A DNA stretch of 64,000 nucleotides from Phycisphaerae bacterium (GCA_016795065.1 JAEUIU010000017.1:1-64000); one strand, 5' to 3'. Positions 25,865-35,023 are shown, numbered from the stretch's first letter. A program made the numbers and translations. The notes: a model not told the origin generated them from the sequence alone.

Positions 25865-28195
25865 TTACCGCCTTCCGCGACCGCCCTGTGGCCGCGATGT
25901 CCGTTCACCGCGTTGGGCCTGCTTGGTTCGAGCGGCATTCCGATCGCCCCGATCGCGATTGGCGGCCGCCCGCTCCAGATCGCCCGCCTCCGCTGGGGGC
26001 TTCGTTGTCCTCGAAGCCTGCTCGGCAGGTCGCTTCGATCCCTCGGAGGTGCTCGCCGGCACGGCGCGCTCTCCCGTCCACCCGTCGTCCGTGCGCCGAT
26101 ACACCTTCCCGTCCTTGCCCGCATACACATCCCCGTCTCGATCCCGCACAACGGTCACTCCGTTGCCGAAGCGTCCCTCGACGTGGACGACCCCCGCTCC
26201 TTCCGACCCCTGCACACCACCGATCGAGCCTCGCTCACCCGACCGGAAGCCACCACGCACCCACTCATCGCCGTTGGAGATCGCTCCGCGTCCCCAAGAA
26301 CCGTACACGCCCGAACCTCCCGCGCGATAGCCGCCGACTCCGGTCGACGGGTTGTAGGCGGCTCGGTAGCCCGCTGCGCCCCGCGGCCCGTAGGCGTAGC
26401 CCCCGCGCGAGTAGGTACCGGTGGCGGGGTTGTACATCGCCCAGCGCCCGGCCCCACCGTAGGGACCGTAGTGGGCCACGCCGCAGACGTACCCGCCGCG
26501 GCCTTGCACGTAGATTGCACCGCAGCCGTAGGAGAAGTAGCACGAGCGATAGTGGTAGGCCCAGCAGCAATCGTCATCGTCGTCGATCGCCAGGCCGACC
26601 AGCACACCGAGACCGAACATGACGACGCCAGTCGCCGCGACGGTCTCGCCCGAGTATCCCGCGGTGTAGCCGGTCACGACGGTGGTCGGCGTCGATTGGT
26701 AGACGGTCACATAGGTGACGTAGTGATGGGGGTCAGAGGCGGGAATGGTGTAGATCGCCGCGGGCACCGCATCACAGACCGCCCACGGCCCCGACGGGGC
26801 TGCCGAGACGAACCACACGGCGTCGTAGCAGCAGTAGTACTTGCCGTCCACGCCGAACACCGAGTAGGGGGAGTTGTGGGCGTACGTCACCGTCGTCGCC
26901 GTGATCGGTCGAAAGTCGGGCGGACCGTTGTAAGTCACGTTCATCGTGACATCGGCCCGTTGGATGGTGGCCTTGCGCGGGACCGAGGCGAGGATGCTCG
27001 CCTCCTGCGCTTGGACCGTTCCCGGGACCGACGCAAGCAGGTGGCCGGCCTCCGATGATTCCGGAATGAGCCTGAAATCGGCGGGCAGATCTTGGCTCGC
27101 GGCGGTCCAAGGTCCGGTCATCGCGGGCGCTCGGAACCACCGCCCGGCGGCAAGGAAGTAGTAGTTCCGTTCGCTTGCGTGATAGAGGAGATCGCTGTCG
27201 GTGTTGGAGACGAGCAACAGGCCCGTACCCGCGATCGGCGTCATCTCCGGCGCTCCGCGCGTGACGATCAGTTCGGTGGGCTCATGCGCGACGAACACGA
27301 CGGGCGCCGTCCCCGGCGGGTCGCCGGGTATCGCCTCGCGCACGTCGGCCCAATTCTCGTCCGCGGGGAGTCTTGACAGCGACGTCGGCAGGGCGACCGC
27401 TGCCGTCCACGGTCCGCGCTCGATGTCCTCCGTCACCAGCCACGAGCGCTCCTGAAGCAGGTAATACCGCTTGGTCGAGGGATCCAGGAAGAGATCCCAG
27501 TTGGTGTTGATCGCAAAGAGGAGGTCGCTGTCCGGAACCGCCTTGAAGCGGGGCGTCCCCATGAAGAGGACCAACACCGCCGGCTTCTCGCTCGCCATGA
27601 TCCGCGGAGGGGCGACGCTCACTTCCGCGGTACGGACCTCCCCCAGCAGCGGCGCCATCTCTGCGATCAGTCGGTCGAGTGAGATCGTCTGCGGCCGCGC
27701 CGCAGGCATCGCGGCCCGGACCGTCTCTCCCAACCGCTTCGCGACCGCCGCGTCGACGTCAGGAAACTCGACCGATTCGATCGTCCGGTTGGTGAGGACG
27801 ACGAGCCGTTCGTCGAAGGCGATCTCCGTATCGGCGCTCGCCCTCACGATCCCGTAGGTTCGGTCCGTTCCGTCCTTTGCCCCGACCGCCAAGGCGGCAC
27901 GGAACGTGATGCGCCCGAACTTCGGCCAGGCCTCGAGCTGCGGCTGGTAGATGCGGACCACCTGCCCATCAGCCTCGAACTCGCGGGGCCACCCGCGGTC
28001 CTCAGCCCCCGGCACCGCGTGCCGCTCGGCCGTCGCTGCCGCCTCGCCTGCCCCGCTCCCGGAGCCGGGCTTCGGCGACTGGGCCGTCGCCCCCGGATTC
28101 ATGAGGACAACGCCGGCCAGGAGAGGAAGCGATCGGAGAAACGTCATCGGTGCGGAAATCGATCTGGTCATGTCGAGGATCCCAATCGTCATCAT
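25865..28195 (-). CDS. Large secreted protein of the carbohydrate-binding family V/XII type
   Basis: A 776-residue protein with an N-terminal signal helix (FLRSLPLLAGVVLMNPGATA). Residues 80-500 are beta-rich with repeated Tyr-Trp segments of the type LFLDPSTKRYYLLQERSWLV, YYFLAAGRWFRAPAMTGPW and KYYCCYDAVWFVSAAPSGPW. Proteins of this layout are usually named carbohydrate-binding family V/XII, without experimental support. A single membrane helix (VVMFGLGVLVGLAI) near residue 545 is followed by an Asp run and a Cys/Tyr/Gly-rich segment. The basic, Arg-rich tail ends GGRGRR. Start choice is uncertain: ATGs at 28195, 28192, 28171 and 28147 are in frame and none has a clear Shine-Dalgarno. It is the last gene of the nine-gene minus-strand run. 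Confidence 0.6.
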   Translation of the reverse strand: MMTIGILDMTRSISAPMTFLRSLPLLAGVVLMNPGATAQSPKPGSGSGAGEAAATAERHAVPGAEDRGWPREFEADGQVVRIYQPQLEAWPKFGRITFRAALAVGAKDGTDRTYGIVRASADTEIAFDERLVVLTNRTIESVEFPDVDAAVAKRLGETVRAAMPAARPQTISLDRLIAEMAPLLGEVRTAEVSVAPPRIMASEKPAVLVLFMGTPRFKAVPDSDLLFAINTNWDLFLDPSTKRYYLLQERSWLVTEDIERGPWTAAVALPTSLSRLPADENWADVREAIPGDPPGTAPVVFVAHEPTELIVTRGAPEMTPIAGTGLLLVSNTDSDLLYHASERNYYFLAAGRWFRAPAMTGPWTAASQDLPADFRLIPESSEAGHLLASVPGTVQAQEASILASVPRKATIQRADVTMNVTYNGPPDFRPITATTVTYAHNSPYSVFGVDGKYYCCYDAVWFVSAAPSGPWAVCDAVPAAIYTIPASDPHHYVTYVTVYQSTPTTVVTGYTAGYSGETVAATGVVMFGLGVLVGLAIDDDDDCCWAYHYRSCYFSYGCGAIYVQGRGGYVCGVAHYGPYGGAGRWAMYNPATGTYSRGGYAYGPRGAAGYRAAYNPSTGVGGYRAGGSGVYGSWGRGAISNGDEWVRGGFRSGERGSIGGVQGSEGAGVVHVEGRFGNGVTVVRDRDGDVYAGKDGKVYRRTDDGWTGERAVPASTSEGSKRPAEQASRTTKPPAEAGDLERAAANRDRGDRNAARTKQAQRGERTSRPQGGRGRR

Positions 28196-28228
28196 CTGTC
28201 TTGTCGCCGGTGGAGCGGACGACGTGGC

Positions 28229-29122
28229 TCAGAACCGCAGCGCAAAGCCGAGGATGGGCCCATGCTGCACCACATCCCAGATGAACTCATTCGCCCCGCT
28301 TCCCTCGGAGTAGTCCTGGCCAATGGCTCGATAGCCGGCGTACGCCGTTGCCCCGGCGGAACCGATGTGGAAGTCATAACCAAGCACCGCTGTCGACGAC
28401 CACGTGAAATCCGAACCGGCGCCGAAGCCACCGATGTCGCCGTTCACCGCAAGGTGCCACCGCTCGCAAAGCGGAAGGACGAACTTGGCGCCCACGATTG
28501 GATCGAACCAGCTCACCGACTGGGTGCGATCCGGGAGGCTCGCCGGATCGATCGTGAGGTCGAGGTCGGTGTAGCGCGCACCTGCGTAGAGGTCGAGCGT
28601 CGTGTCGTGGATGTTCCTCGCCGCGTCACCCGACGGCTTCCACTCCCCCAATCGGTACATGATTCCGAAGTCGATCATCACGGTCTCGAAGTCAATGTCG
28701 ATGTCAGCGACGCCGAGCGGTCCGGACTGGTCATCGACTCCGAGCTTCGAATACATGCCGTCGATGAAGCCGCCGAACGCGCCATACCCGGCCTCGACGC
28801 GGCCCGAGATCGCGAAGATCGAGTCCGCCGCCTCCAGCAGGTCGCCGAAGCTCGCGTCCACATCCGCCCGTTGGCCGCGTGCGCCGACCGTTCCATCCAT
28901 GGCAACCACCCAAAGCCACGTGTTGAGGTCGAAGCGCCAGGGGTTCTCCGCCTCGATGGACTCGGCTGCCTTCTGGGCGTCGCCCGAGACGGATGGGGCG
29001 GATGGGGCGGCGCTTGCGGCGGCACGGTCCGCGCTGTCGGGTGCGGGCTTGGATTCCTGAGCGAGGCACGCGGATGAAAGCGCCATCGCAAGCGGAATGG
29101 CCATTCGGAGCGAGTGAGTCAT
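28229..29122 (-). CDS. Outer-membrane beta-barrel protein
   Basis: A 297-residue protein with a signal peptide (MTHSLRMAIPLAMALSSACL, cut after SACLA) and an Ala/Pro spacer. Alternating amphipathic strands follow (PWRFDLNTWLWVVAMDGTVG, FETVMIDFGIMYRL, LDLYAGARYTDLDLTI, TAYAGYRAIGQDYS), and the last residue is Phe (GPILGFALRF), the usual barrel-assembly signal. The ATG at 29122 is supported by AAGGA 7 nt upstream. It lies between the sulfatase and the large secreted protein, so it may be the pore or anchor of that module. The exact family was not recognised. Confidence 0.7.
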   Translation of the reverse strand: MTHSLRMAIPLAMALSSACLAQESKPAPDSADRAAASAAPSAPSVSGDAQKAAESIEAENPWRFDLNTWLWVVAMDGTVGARGQRADVDASFGDLLEAADSIFAISGRVEAGYGAFGGFIDGMYSKLGVDDQSGPLGVADIDIDFETVMIDFGIMYRLGEWKPSGDAARNIHDTTLDLYAGARYTDLDLTIDPASLPDRTQSVSWFDPIVGAKFVLPLCERWHLAVNGDIGGFGAGSDFTWSSTAVLGYDFHIGSAGATAYAGYRAIGQDYSEGSGANEFIWDVVQHGPILGFALRF

Positions 29123-29233
29123 GGGTCGTCCTTTCGGGGATAGGCGATGCGCCAGGAAGGTGGACATCGATCGCCTGGGTTCGAGAGTGGGTGCGTAGAG
29201 CCGCGTCGACACGCCGGTGCGAACGCGTTCGAA

Positions 29234-30718
29234 TCAGTGGGCCGGGCGCTCCGCCTCGCCGAAGCCCTCTTCGATGGGCATGACAGGCTCGCCCTTCATG
29301 TTCTTCATCACGACCTTGAACTGGTCGATCAGGAACAGCGGCTTGGCAGCGTCCTTTGCAAGCGCGTCCAGACGTCGTTGCATGTCAGCGACCCTTGCCG
29401 GATGCTCGGACGCGAGATTGCGCGCTTCCGATGGATCGTCGACGAGGTTGTACAGGTCAACGCTCGACGGAAGCATCGTTCGCCAGATGAGCTTCCACTG
29501 CCCTTGGCGAACGGCGCCCCGGAAGGGCTCCACGTTGTAGACGATCTCGTTGCGGGGCGACGGCTTGCCCTTGGAGATGGTGTCCCACACGTTCACGCCG
29601 TCGAGCGGCTTGCACTGCGACGTGGGAGCTCCGGCGAGCGATGCGATCGTCGGGAAGAGGTCGACCGCATGCAGCAGCCCCGGCACCGACTGCGGCTGGA
29701 TCTGCCCGGGCCAGTTGGCGAGGGCACACACACGCGTGCCGCCCTCAAAGAGCGTCCCCTTCCCCTCGCGGTAGGGACCGTTGTCGCAGGGCAGCGTCAC
29801 CTTTGACATGTCGGCCATCACGCCGCTGAACATCGCGTTGCGGGTGCCGCCGTTGTCGCTGTGGAAGAGGATCAGCGTGTTTCCCCGCATGTTCTTCGCT
29901 TCCAGGGCCTGGATCACCCGGCCGATCTCATCGTCGAGGCAGGCGACCATGCCCGCGTAGGTGCGCCGGGTCGGATCGGCGATCGAGGCGTACCGATCGA
30001 TGTACTCCTTCGGCGCCTGGTATGGCGTATGCGGCGCGTTGAACGTGAGATAGAGGTAGAACGGCTTGGAAGGGTCCTGCGACGAGATGAACCTGGCCGC
30101 GTCCATGCCGATGAGTGTCGTGGTGTAGCCCTCCTCGCGCACCGGTTCGTTGTCGCGGAACCAGTCGAGTACCCCATGCTCATCATGAGTGAAGTAATCG
30201 AGCTCCCCGATCATCGCTCCGTACTGGTAATCGAAGCCACGCTGCCTCGGCCAGTACTTCTTGTCGGCGTGGCCGAGATGCCATTTCCCGATGATGGCGG
30301 TCGTGTAGCCAGCCTCCTTGAGGCACTGCGGCAACAGCACCTCGGATGTGTCGAGGCCGTACTCCGAGACCGACGGGATCACCGCCGTCTGAAGGCCATA
30401 CCGATAGGGGTAACGTCCAGTCATGAGACATGCCCGGGTCGGCGTGCACATCGGCTGGACGTAGAACTCGGTCAGTTTCGCTCCCCCGGCGGCGAGCTTG
30501 TCGATGTTGGGCGTCTTGATGTCGGTGCAACCGTTGAAGCCAACATCCTTCCAACCCAGATCGTCGGCAACGATGTGAACGATGTTGGGTCGGCCGGCGG
30601 GGGCGGACATGGGCACCGATGCCGGTGCGGAAACCGGTTCGCTGCCTCTCGCTCCGGCGACCATCGTCATCGCCCCGACCACGAGTGACATGCCGATCAA
30701 AGCAATCGAAATCCTCAT
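29234..30718 (-). CDS. Type I (formylglycine) sulfatase
   Basis: A 494-residue secreted sulfatase. After a signal peptide (MRISIALIGMSLVVGAMTMV) comes NIVHIVADDLGWKDVGFNG with the metal-binding Asp pair, then PMCTPTRACLMTGRYPYRYG, the C-x-P-x-R signature whose Cys91 must be converted to formylglycine. Later come IIGKWHLGH and ILFHSDNGG, further active-site strands. Length and layout fit arylsulfatase-like enzymes of family S1. The substrate is not readable from sequence. The ATG at 30718 overlaps the patatin stop (ATGA), and the maturation enzyme (FGE) lies three genes upstream in the same run. The open frame continues upstream to 31612 only as antisense text of the patatin gene. Confidence 0.92.
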   Translation of the reverse strand: MRISIALIGMSLVVGAMTMVAGARGSEPVSAPASVPMSAPAGRPNIVHIVADDLGWKDVGFNGCTDIKTPNIDKLAAGGAKLTEFYVQPMCTPTRACLMTGRYPYRYGLQTAVIPSVSEYGLDTSEVLLPQCLKEAGYTTAIIGKWHLGHADKKYWPRQRGFDYQYGAMIGELDYFTHDEHGVLDWFRDNEPVREEGYTTTLIGMDAARFISSQDPSKPFYLYLTFNAPHTPYQAPKEYIDRYASIADPTRRTYAGMVACLDDEIGRVIQALEAKNMRGNTLILFHSDNGGTRNAMFSGVMADMSKVTLPCDNGPYREGKGTLFEGGTRVCALANWPGQIQPQSVPGLLHAVDLFPTIASLAGAPTSQCKPLDGVNVWDTISKGKPSPRNEIVYNVEPFRGAVRQGQWKLIWRTMLPSSVDLYNLVDDPSEARNLASEHPARVADMQRRLDALAKDAAKPLFLIDQFKVVMKNMKGEPVMPIEEGFGEAERPAH

Positions 30719-32037
30719 TGAACGAACTCCTTGAAGCTCACCCTGTTTAGCTGGACCGTTTGCGTGACAACCCTGTGTTCGGGGCGGCGCCCCGAGCCGA
30801 CTTCGCTCGCACCGGCCTGTCGCGGCATGGTCCAAAGCTGCCACGACGAGGCATCGGCGCCCATCGCCCTTCCGAGTTCGGCGAGCGACTCCATCGTTTC
30901 CTTCCTGAAATCGCCCTCGACCGGCGGGCGCCAGTGATCGGGAATCGACACGACCCTCACTTCGATATCCGTGCCCCACGTCGCGTTGACATAGTCGGCC
31001 TGGGCGGCAAGCCAACGAACCTCCGCGATCGTTGCGGATCGGATCGCCGTGGAGAGGCTCGGCGCGACGACGGAGGGCCACGTCGACTGGACCGTCTTCG
31101 GCGGCTGGTGAATCTGGTTGTTGATGACAACCCAGTAGCGGATCTTCGGAAGCGGCTTCCCGGGATGGGCGGCCTTCCATTGGGGAAGCAATGCGTCTGG
31201 CGATCGGACGTCCAGGCGCAGGAAGACGTTCGCGGTGACGCCGCCGTCGGCATAGAGCGCATCGTCCAGCTCGATCGCCGGAAAGACCGCGGGGATGGCC
31301 GCCGACGCGAGGAGAATGTCCTGCACGCGGGCGACGTCGCCGTTCGAGACGGCCGCCTCGGCCTCGCGGCCGACATCCCAGAAGCGCTGCCGACCGAGGT
31401 CCAAGTCCGTTGCGCTGATGGCCAGGATCTTGCCCTTGGCCGACTCCTCGGCGAGCCGCTCGACGAACGCACGGTCGACGGTGGAGCGAATGTCGCGTTC
31501 GAGCCCTGGAATCGTCATGAACGAGGGGTTCGACGGAAGGAAGAAGAGAAGCCCCCGGTCCTGGATCCAATCGTCCTTCGGACTGCGATAGAACCGCTCG
31601 ACATGGTTGCACGACGCATCGGTTCCGATGTACGCGAACGGTGCCAGGAGGGCCCCGGTGCTCACACCGGTGACCGCGTCGAAATCGGGACGTGCCCAGC
31701 CGCTCGGCGCTTCGCTCCAGCCGATCAGGAGGCCAGCGCCGAAAGCGCCGTAGTCGCCGCCGCCGGAAAGTGCCAGGAAGTCGACGGTCGGAATGAAGCC
31801 GTCAGCGCCCGAATCGCATTCCCGAGCCATCCGTTCGACGAGACGGGCGATGGCGGCCCGAAAGACCGCCTCGCTGCGCTCGGCATCGGCCGCCGCCCGG
31901 ACTTGAAGCTCTGCGTCGCTGCGCTGGACCCTCATCGACCCGGCGCCACAGCCCGCAGCGAGCAGCGCGAGCAGCAGAGCCGGGAGCAGCACTGGCGTTC
32001 GACGAGGCAACCGTGGGTATCTATGGCGCATGCGCAT
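30715..32037 (-). CDS. Patatin-like phospholipase lipoprotein
   Basis: A 440-residue protein with a lipoprotein signal ending LALLAAGCGAG. The patatin fold shows the oxyanion loop ALSGGGDYGAFGAG, the nucleophile elbow GVSTGALLAP (G-x-S-x-G) and the catalytic Asp in YADGGV. Patatins are Ser-Asp lipid acyl hydrolases; this one is probably membrane-tethered in the periplasm. The ATG at 32037 is preferred, giving a compact lipoprotein signal; a GTG at 32079 directly after the upstream stop is an alternative. It is coupled to the sulfatase by a 4-base overlap, so both probably act on the same envelope or extracellular lipid-linked substrate (inference). Confidence 0.88.
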   Translation of the reverse strand: MRMRHRYPRLPRRTPVLLPALLLALLAAGCGAGSMRVQRSDAELQVRAAADAERSEAVFRAAIARLVERMARECDSGADGFIPTVDFLALSGGGDYGAFGAGLLIGWSEAPSGWARPDFDAVTGVSTGALLAPFAYIGTDASCNHVERFYRSPKDDWIQDRGLLFFLPSNPSFMTIPGLERDIRSTVDRAFVERLAEESAKGKILAISATDLDLGRQRFWDVGREAEAAVSNGDVARVQDILLASAAIPAVFPAIELDDALYADGGVTANVFLRLDVRSPDALLPQWKAAHPGKPLPKIRYWVVINNQIHQPPKTVQSTWPSVVAPSLSTAIRSATIAEVRWLAAQADYVNATWGTDIEVRVVSIPDHWRPPVEGDFRKETMESLAELGRAMGADASSWQLWTMPRQAGASEVGSGRRPEHRVVTQTVQLNRVSFKEFVQ

Positions 32038-32079
32038 GGTCCATTCGCTATCGCTCCTGTCGATGACGGAAGGCCGCAC

Positions 32080-32694
32080 TCACGTTCCGGAACCGCGCAA
32101 CTCCACAAGCCGCTCTCCGGCTGTCGTCACCCACTGGTCGATGACGTTTTTGACGTCAGCGACCGTACTGAAGTTGCCCAGCGTGAACTGACTGCCCACG
32201 CCTGATTGCACCAAGCCTGCGAGCTGGTCACCCGTGACCGAGTCGATGATCTCGCCTTCCATCGCCGCACCAGCCCGGCCGGCGCCGGCGAGACTCGATC
32301 CCGGATGCAGCTTCATCCACCAGGTGGCATCCCGAACATCCGTCAGGGCGACACGAATGCGCGCCGTACGGTTGCCTGCACGATTCGTGACGTGGAAGCC
32401 TCGGTCCCCCAGTTCCTTCACAAGCGAGGCGTGAAAGTAGTTCGCAACTTCGGCGCGATCGCCGGGATCGAGGCCGCCGCGCTGCGTACGCACTTGGATC
32501 GGATCGACCAGGAAGGAGGAATACCCGGCGAGCTCGGGCGCGACGAATCGCAGTCGGGTATCGCTCATCGGCTCGAGCCGCGAGTAGTCGCTGAGGAATC
32601 CCGACCTCGTCGGGTTCGGTGCTGACGAACAGCCCCCGACAAGGGCCAAGGCTGACAACATGATCGGAAGGGCGATGGAACGAAGTGGCGACAT
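32080..32694 (-). CDS. DUF3313-type lipoprotein
   Basis: A 204-residue protein with a lipobox (LSALALVGGCSSAPNPT, lipid Cys near residue 24) and a body of the DUF3313 kind: SGFLSDYSRLEPMSDTRLRF, then FLVDPIQVR, YFHASLVKELGDRGFHVTNR and RIRVALTDVR. The last 40 residues carry GDQLAGLVQSGVG and a helix ending in DQWVTTAGERLVEL. DUF3313 lipoproteins have no proven function. The ATG at 32694 is chosen for the signal peptide; the open frame continues upstream as shadow of the FGE gene, which ends 29 bases before it. Confidence 0.78.
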   Translation of the reverse strand: MSPLRSIALPIMLSALALVGGCSSAPNPTRSGFLSDYSRLEPMSDTRLRFVAPELAGYSSFLVDPIQVRTQRGGLDPGDRAEVANYFHASLVKELGDRGFHVTNRAGNRTARIRVALTDVRDATWWMKLHPGSSLAGAGRAGAAMEGEIIDSVTGDQLAGLVQSGVGSQFTLGNFSTVADVKNVIDQWVTTAGERLVELRGSGT

Positions 32695-32723
32695 GGAGAA
32701 AGAGCGCTCCGGGATCGAAAGGT

Positions 32724-33962
32724 CTACTGGCCGCGACGAGCTGGCTCCGCGCCGGGCTGGTTGGTGCGATCGGGGTTTTCCTGTGTGGCAACCGAGAGGA
32801 CGCAGCGGAATCCCAAGTGCTGCATGGCGTTGTCCGGCGGAGACGCCATGCGGGCACTGGGTCGGTAGCTCGCGCAGTAGCGGTCGCTGCAAAGGAACGA
32901 GCCCCCGCGGTGCACGCGACTCTCCGGGGCGTGGGGATTGCGCGGGTCACTCGAATTCGGTGGTCCCTTCGGGTCTGCGACAACGGCACCTTGGCCGGCC
33001 GCTTCGACTCGGCGGGAGTACTCATCCGCGCGGAAGCGGTCGGCACACCACTCCCAGACGTTGCCAGCCATGTCGTAGAGGCCGTAACCGTTTGGGGGGA
33101 AGCTTCGAACCGGCGCGGCTCCAACGAACCCGTCCTCGCGCGTGTTGTGATCGGGAAAGTGACCTTGCCAGGTGTTGGCTCGCGTGTGGTCGACCGGTTC
33201 GTTACCCCACACATTGACCGCCTGATCAAGGCCGCCTCGGGCCGCGAACTCCCACTCGGCCTCGGTCGGAAGCCGCTTGCCGGCCCACGCGCAGTAGGCG
33301 ACGGCGTCATCCCAGGAGACGTGAACGACCGGGTGGTCGTCCTTCCCCTCCAGCGTTGTATGGGGACCTGAGGGATGGCGCCAGCTTGCACCGGGCGTCC
33401 ACGTCCACCACTGGCGGAAGTCAGCGAGATCGACCTGTCCGCTCGGCGGCGTGAAGACGGAGGCTCCAGGCTGGAGCATGTCCTCGGGAGGCCGCGGCGT
33501 GCCGGGGGGAAGCTGCCTCTTCAGTTCCTCCCAGTCCACGGCTCGTTCCGCAGTCGTGACATATCCGGTCGCCTCAACGAATCGGCGAAACTCGGCGTTG
33601 GTGACCTCGGTGGAGTCCATCCAGAAGCCGGCGACCCGTACCCGATGCAACGGTTGCTCATCCGGGCGTGCCAAGCGATCGACACCCCCCATCGTGAACT
33701 CCCCGCCGGGAATCCAGACCATGCCGCGGAGCGCTTCGTCGGACGGGCGCCCTTTCCGCACATCCACCGCTGCGGGCGAGGCGCTCGGGCGAAGGGCCGG
33801 CGGCCCACTGCTTCGTGAGCCCGAGCAACAGGAACCTGATGGCGACACCACTTCGTCCGAGGCCACGGCGTGAGCTCGAACGGTCACCGCGACGGTCGCG
33901 AGGGTCCAGGCAGCGAACCGGAGTCCACCGCTCCGGCGCTGCCGCGACGAGATCAGGCACAT
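32724..33962 (-). CDS. Formylglycine-generating enzyme (SUMF1/FGE-sulfatase family)
   Basis: A 412-residue protein with an N-terminal signal-like helix. The FGE domain begins GMVWIPGGEFTMGGVDRLAR, then GFWMDSTEVTNAEFRRFVEA, HPVVHVSWDDAVAYCAWAGK, RLPTEAEWEFAARGG and NGYGLYDMAGNVWEWCADRF. It ends with the catalytic segment GGSFLCSDRYCASYRPSARM. Cys358 and Cys363 match the C-x4-C copper/thiol pair of true sulfatase-modifying enzymes, so this is likely a catalytically competent FGE and not just a structural relative. It lies in the same run as a C-type sulfatase, its expected client. It overlaps the upstream lone receiver gene by 10 bases. Confidence 0.9.
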   Translation of the reverse strand: MCLISSRQRRSGGLRFAAWTLATVAVTVRAHAVASDEVVSPSGSCCSGSRSSGPPALRPSASPAAVDVRKGRPSDEALRGMVWIPGGEFTMGGVDRLARPDEQPLHRVRVAGFWMDSTEVTNAEFRRFVEATGYVTTAERAVDWEELKRQLPPGTPRPPEDMLQPGASVFTPPSGQVDLADFRQWWTWTPGASWRHPSGPHTTLEGKDDHPVVHVSWDDAVAYCAWAGKRLPTEAEWEFAARGGLDQAVNVWGNEPVDHTRANTWQGHFPDHNTREDGFVGAAPVRSFPPNGYGLYDMAGNVWEWCADRFRADEYSRRVEAAGQGAVVADPKGPPNSSDPRNPHAPESRVHRGGSFLCSDRYCASYRPSARMASPPDNAMQHLGFRCVLSVATQENPDRTNQPGAEPARRGQ

Positions 33963-34309
33963 CGGAGAGCCTCCTGGATCGTGTCGACCAAGTGCTGCCC
34001 GTCAATGGGTTTGCGTAAGAACGCCGAGATGCCGCGGTGATCGATTCGCTCCCTCGCCTCTGGCTTCTCGTAGCCGGTGATGATGATGACCGGGAGGCGA
34101 AGCGAGCTCCGGGCCAGCTCCTCGAGGACGGCAAAACCGTCCACGTTCGGCATATGGAGGTCGAGGATGATGCAGTCGGGTCTTCGTCCGGCAAGGGAGT
34201 CAAGAAACTCCTGTCCCGACGGGAAGAGGGCCGTCTGGTAGCCGGCCGATCCCAGCAGCCGGCGAAGCGCCCGGCGCACCGGTTCTTCGTCGTCGACCAC
34301 GGCAATCAT
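33953..34309 (-). CDS. Single-domain response regulator (CheY-like receiver)
   Basis: A 118-residue receiver with no output domain. IAVVDDEEPVRRALRRLL carries the acidic pair, CIILDLHMPNVDGFAVLEEL the phosphorylated Asp, VIIITGY the Thr, and FLRKPIDGQHLV the Lys. The ATG at 34309 has GAGTGAGG upstream; a GTG at 34327 adding six residues is an alternative. It sits between the FixJ-like regulator and the FGE gene and overlaps the latter. Lone receivers of this sort act as phosphate sinks or relay partners, so it may tune the kinase upstream. Confidence 0.88.
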   Translation of the reverse strand: MIAVVDDEEPVRRALRRLLGSAGYQTALFPSGQEFLDSLAGRRPDCIILDLHMPNVDGFAVLEELARSSLRLPVIIITGYEKPEARERIDHRGISAFLRKPIDGQHLVDTIQEALRCA

Positions 34310-34375
34310 GACTGGGGCCTCACTCACGAAGCGAACGGTAGGGCCTGCATATCTGCCGACAATGGGACTTTGGTC

Positions 34376-35023
34376 CTACGTAGCTTGCGACGCGCCAGCA
34401 CCCTCACCGGTCCCTACACCAAGACGCTCAGTCATGCGGACAAGCTCGGCGAGCGATTCGGCCTGCATCTTCTCCATCACCCGGGCACGATGCACCTTGA
34501 TCGTCTTTTCGGCTGCCCCGAGTTCGCTTGCCACTTGCTTGTTCAGCAAGCCGCTCACCACATGGGCCATCACTTCCCGTTCCCGCGGCGTCAGCGTGTT
34601 CATTCGAGCGCGGAGCTCGTCTAGCTCCGATCTCTCGCGATGGGCGTCGCGATCTCGTTCCAAGGCCCTATTCACCGCTTCGATCAGCACCAGGTCGTCC
34701 ACGGGCTTGGTAAGAAAGTCCGCAGCGCCTCGCTTCATGGCTCGCACGGCAACCGGAACGTCCGCCCGGCCGGTGAGAAAGATGATGGGCAGCCGTATGC
34801 CGCGCTCTATGAGCGCCCCTTGCATCTCGAGGCCGCCCATGCCCGGCATCGCAAGGTCAAGCACAAGGCAGCCGCGTGCCTGGTCCGTGTGCGCCTCGAG
34901 AAACGCCGACGCCGAACCAAAGACGACCGTGCGAAAGCCGGCTGCCCGAAGCACACGCGACACGGCCGTCAAAACCGGCTGTTCGTCATCCACGAGATAG
35001 ACCCTTGGCTCGCCCTCGCTCAT
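34376..35023 (-). CDS. FixJ/NarL-type response regulator
   Basis: A 215-residue regulator. The receiver carries VYLVDDEQPVLTAVSRVLRA, CLVLDLAMPGMGG with the phospho-Asp, IIFLTGRADVPVAVRAMKRG and FLTKPVDDLVLIEAV. A linker leads to a LuxR-type helix-turn-helix (LTPREREVMAHVVSGLLNKQ, ASELGAAEKTIKVHRARVM). It is of the FixJ branch. The ATG overlaps the stop of the propeller kinase gene (ATGA), so the two are a cognate pair. It probably binds upstream of the operon at 38557-38751; no operator was identified. Confidence 0.92.
   Translation of the reverse strand: MSEGEPRVYLVDDEQPVLTAVSRVLRAAGFRTVVFGSASAFLEAHTDQARGCLVLDLAMPGMGGLEMQGALIERGIRLPIIFLTGRADVPVAVRAMKRGAADFLTKPVDDLVLIEAVNRALERDRDAHRERSELDELRARMNTLTPREREVMAHVVSGLLNKQVASELGAAEKTIKVHRARVMEKMQAESLAELVRMTERLGVGTGEGAGASQAT

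Noticed and set aside
30719..31612. Upstream extension of the sulfatase to 792 residues
   Set aside because: The extra residues are out-of-frame text of the patatin gene, and the real start has a signal peptide and a 4-bp overlap.
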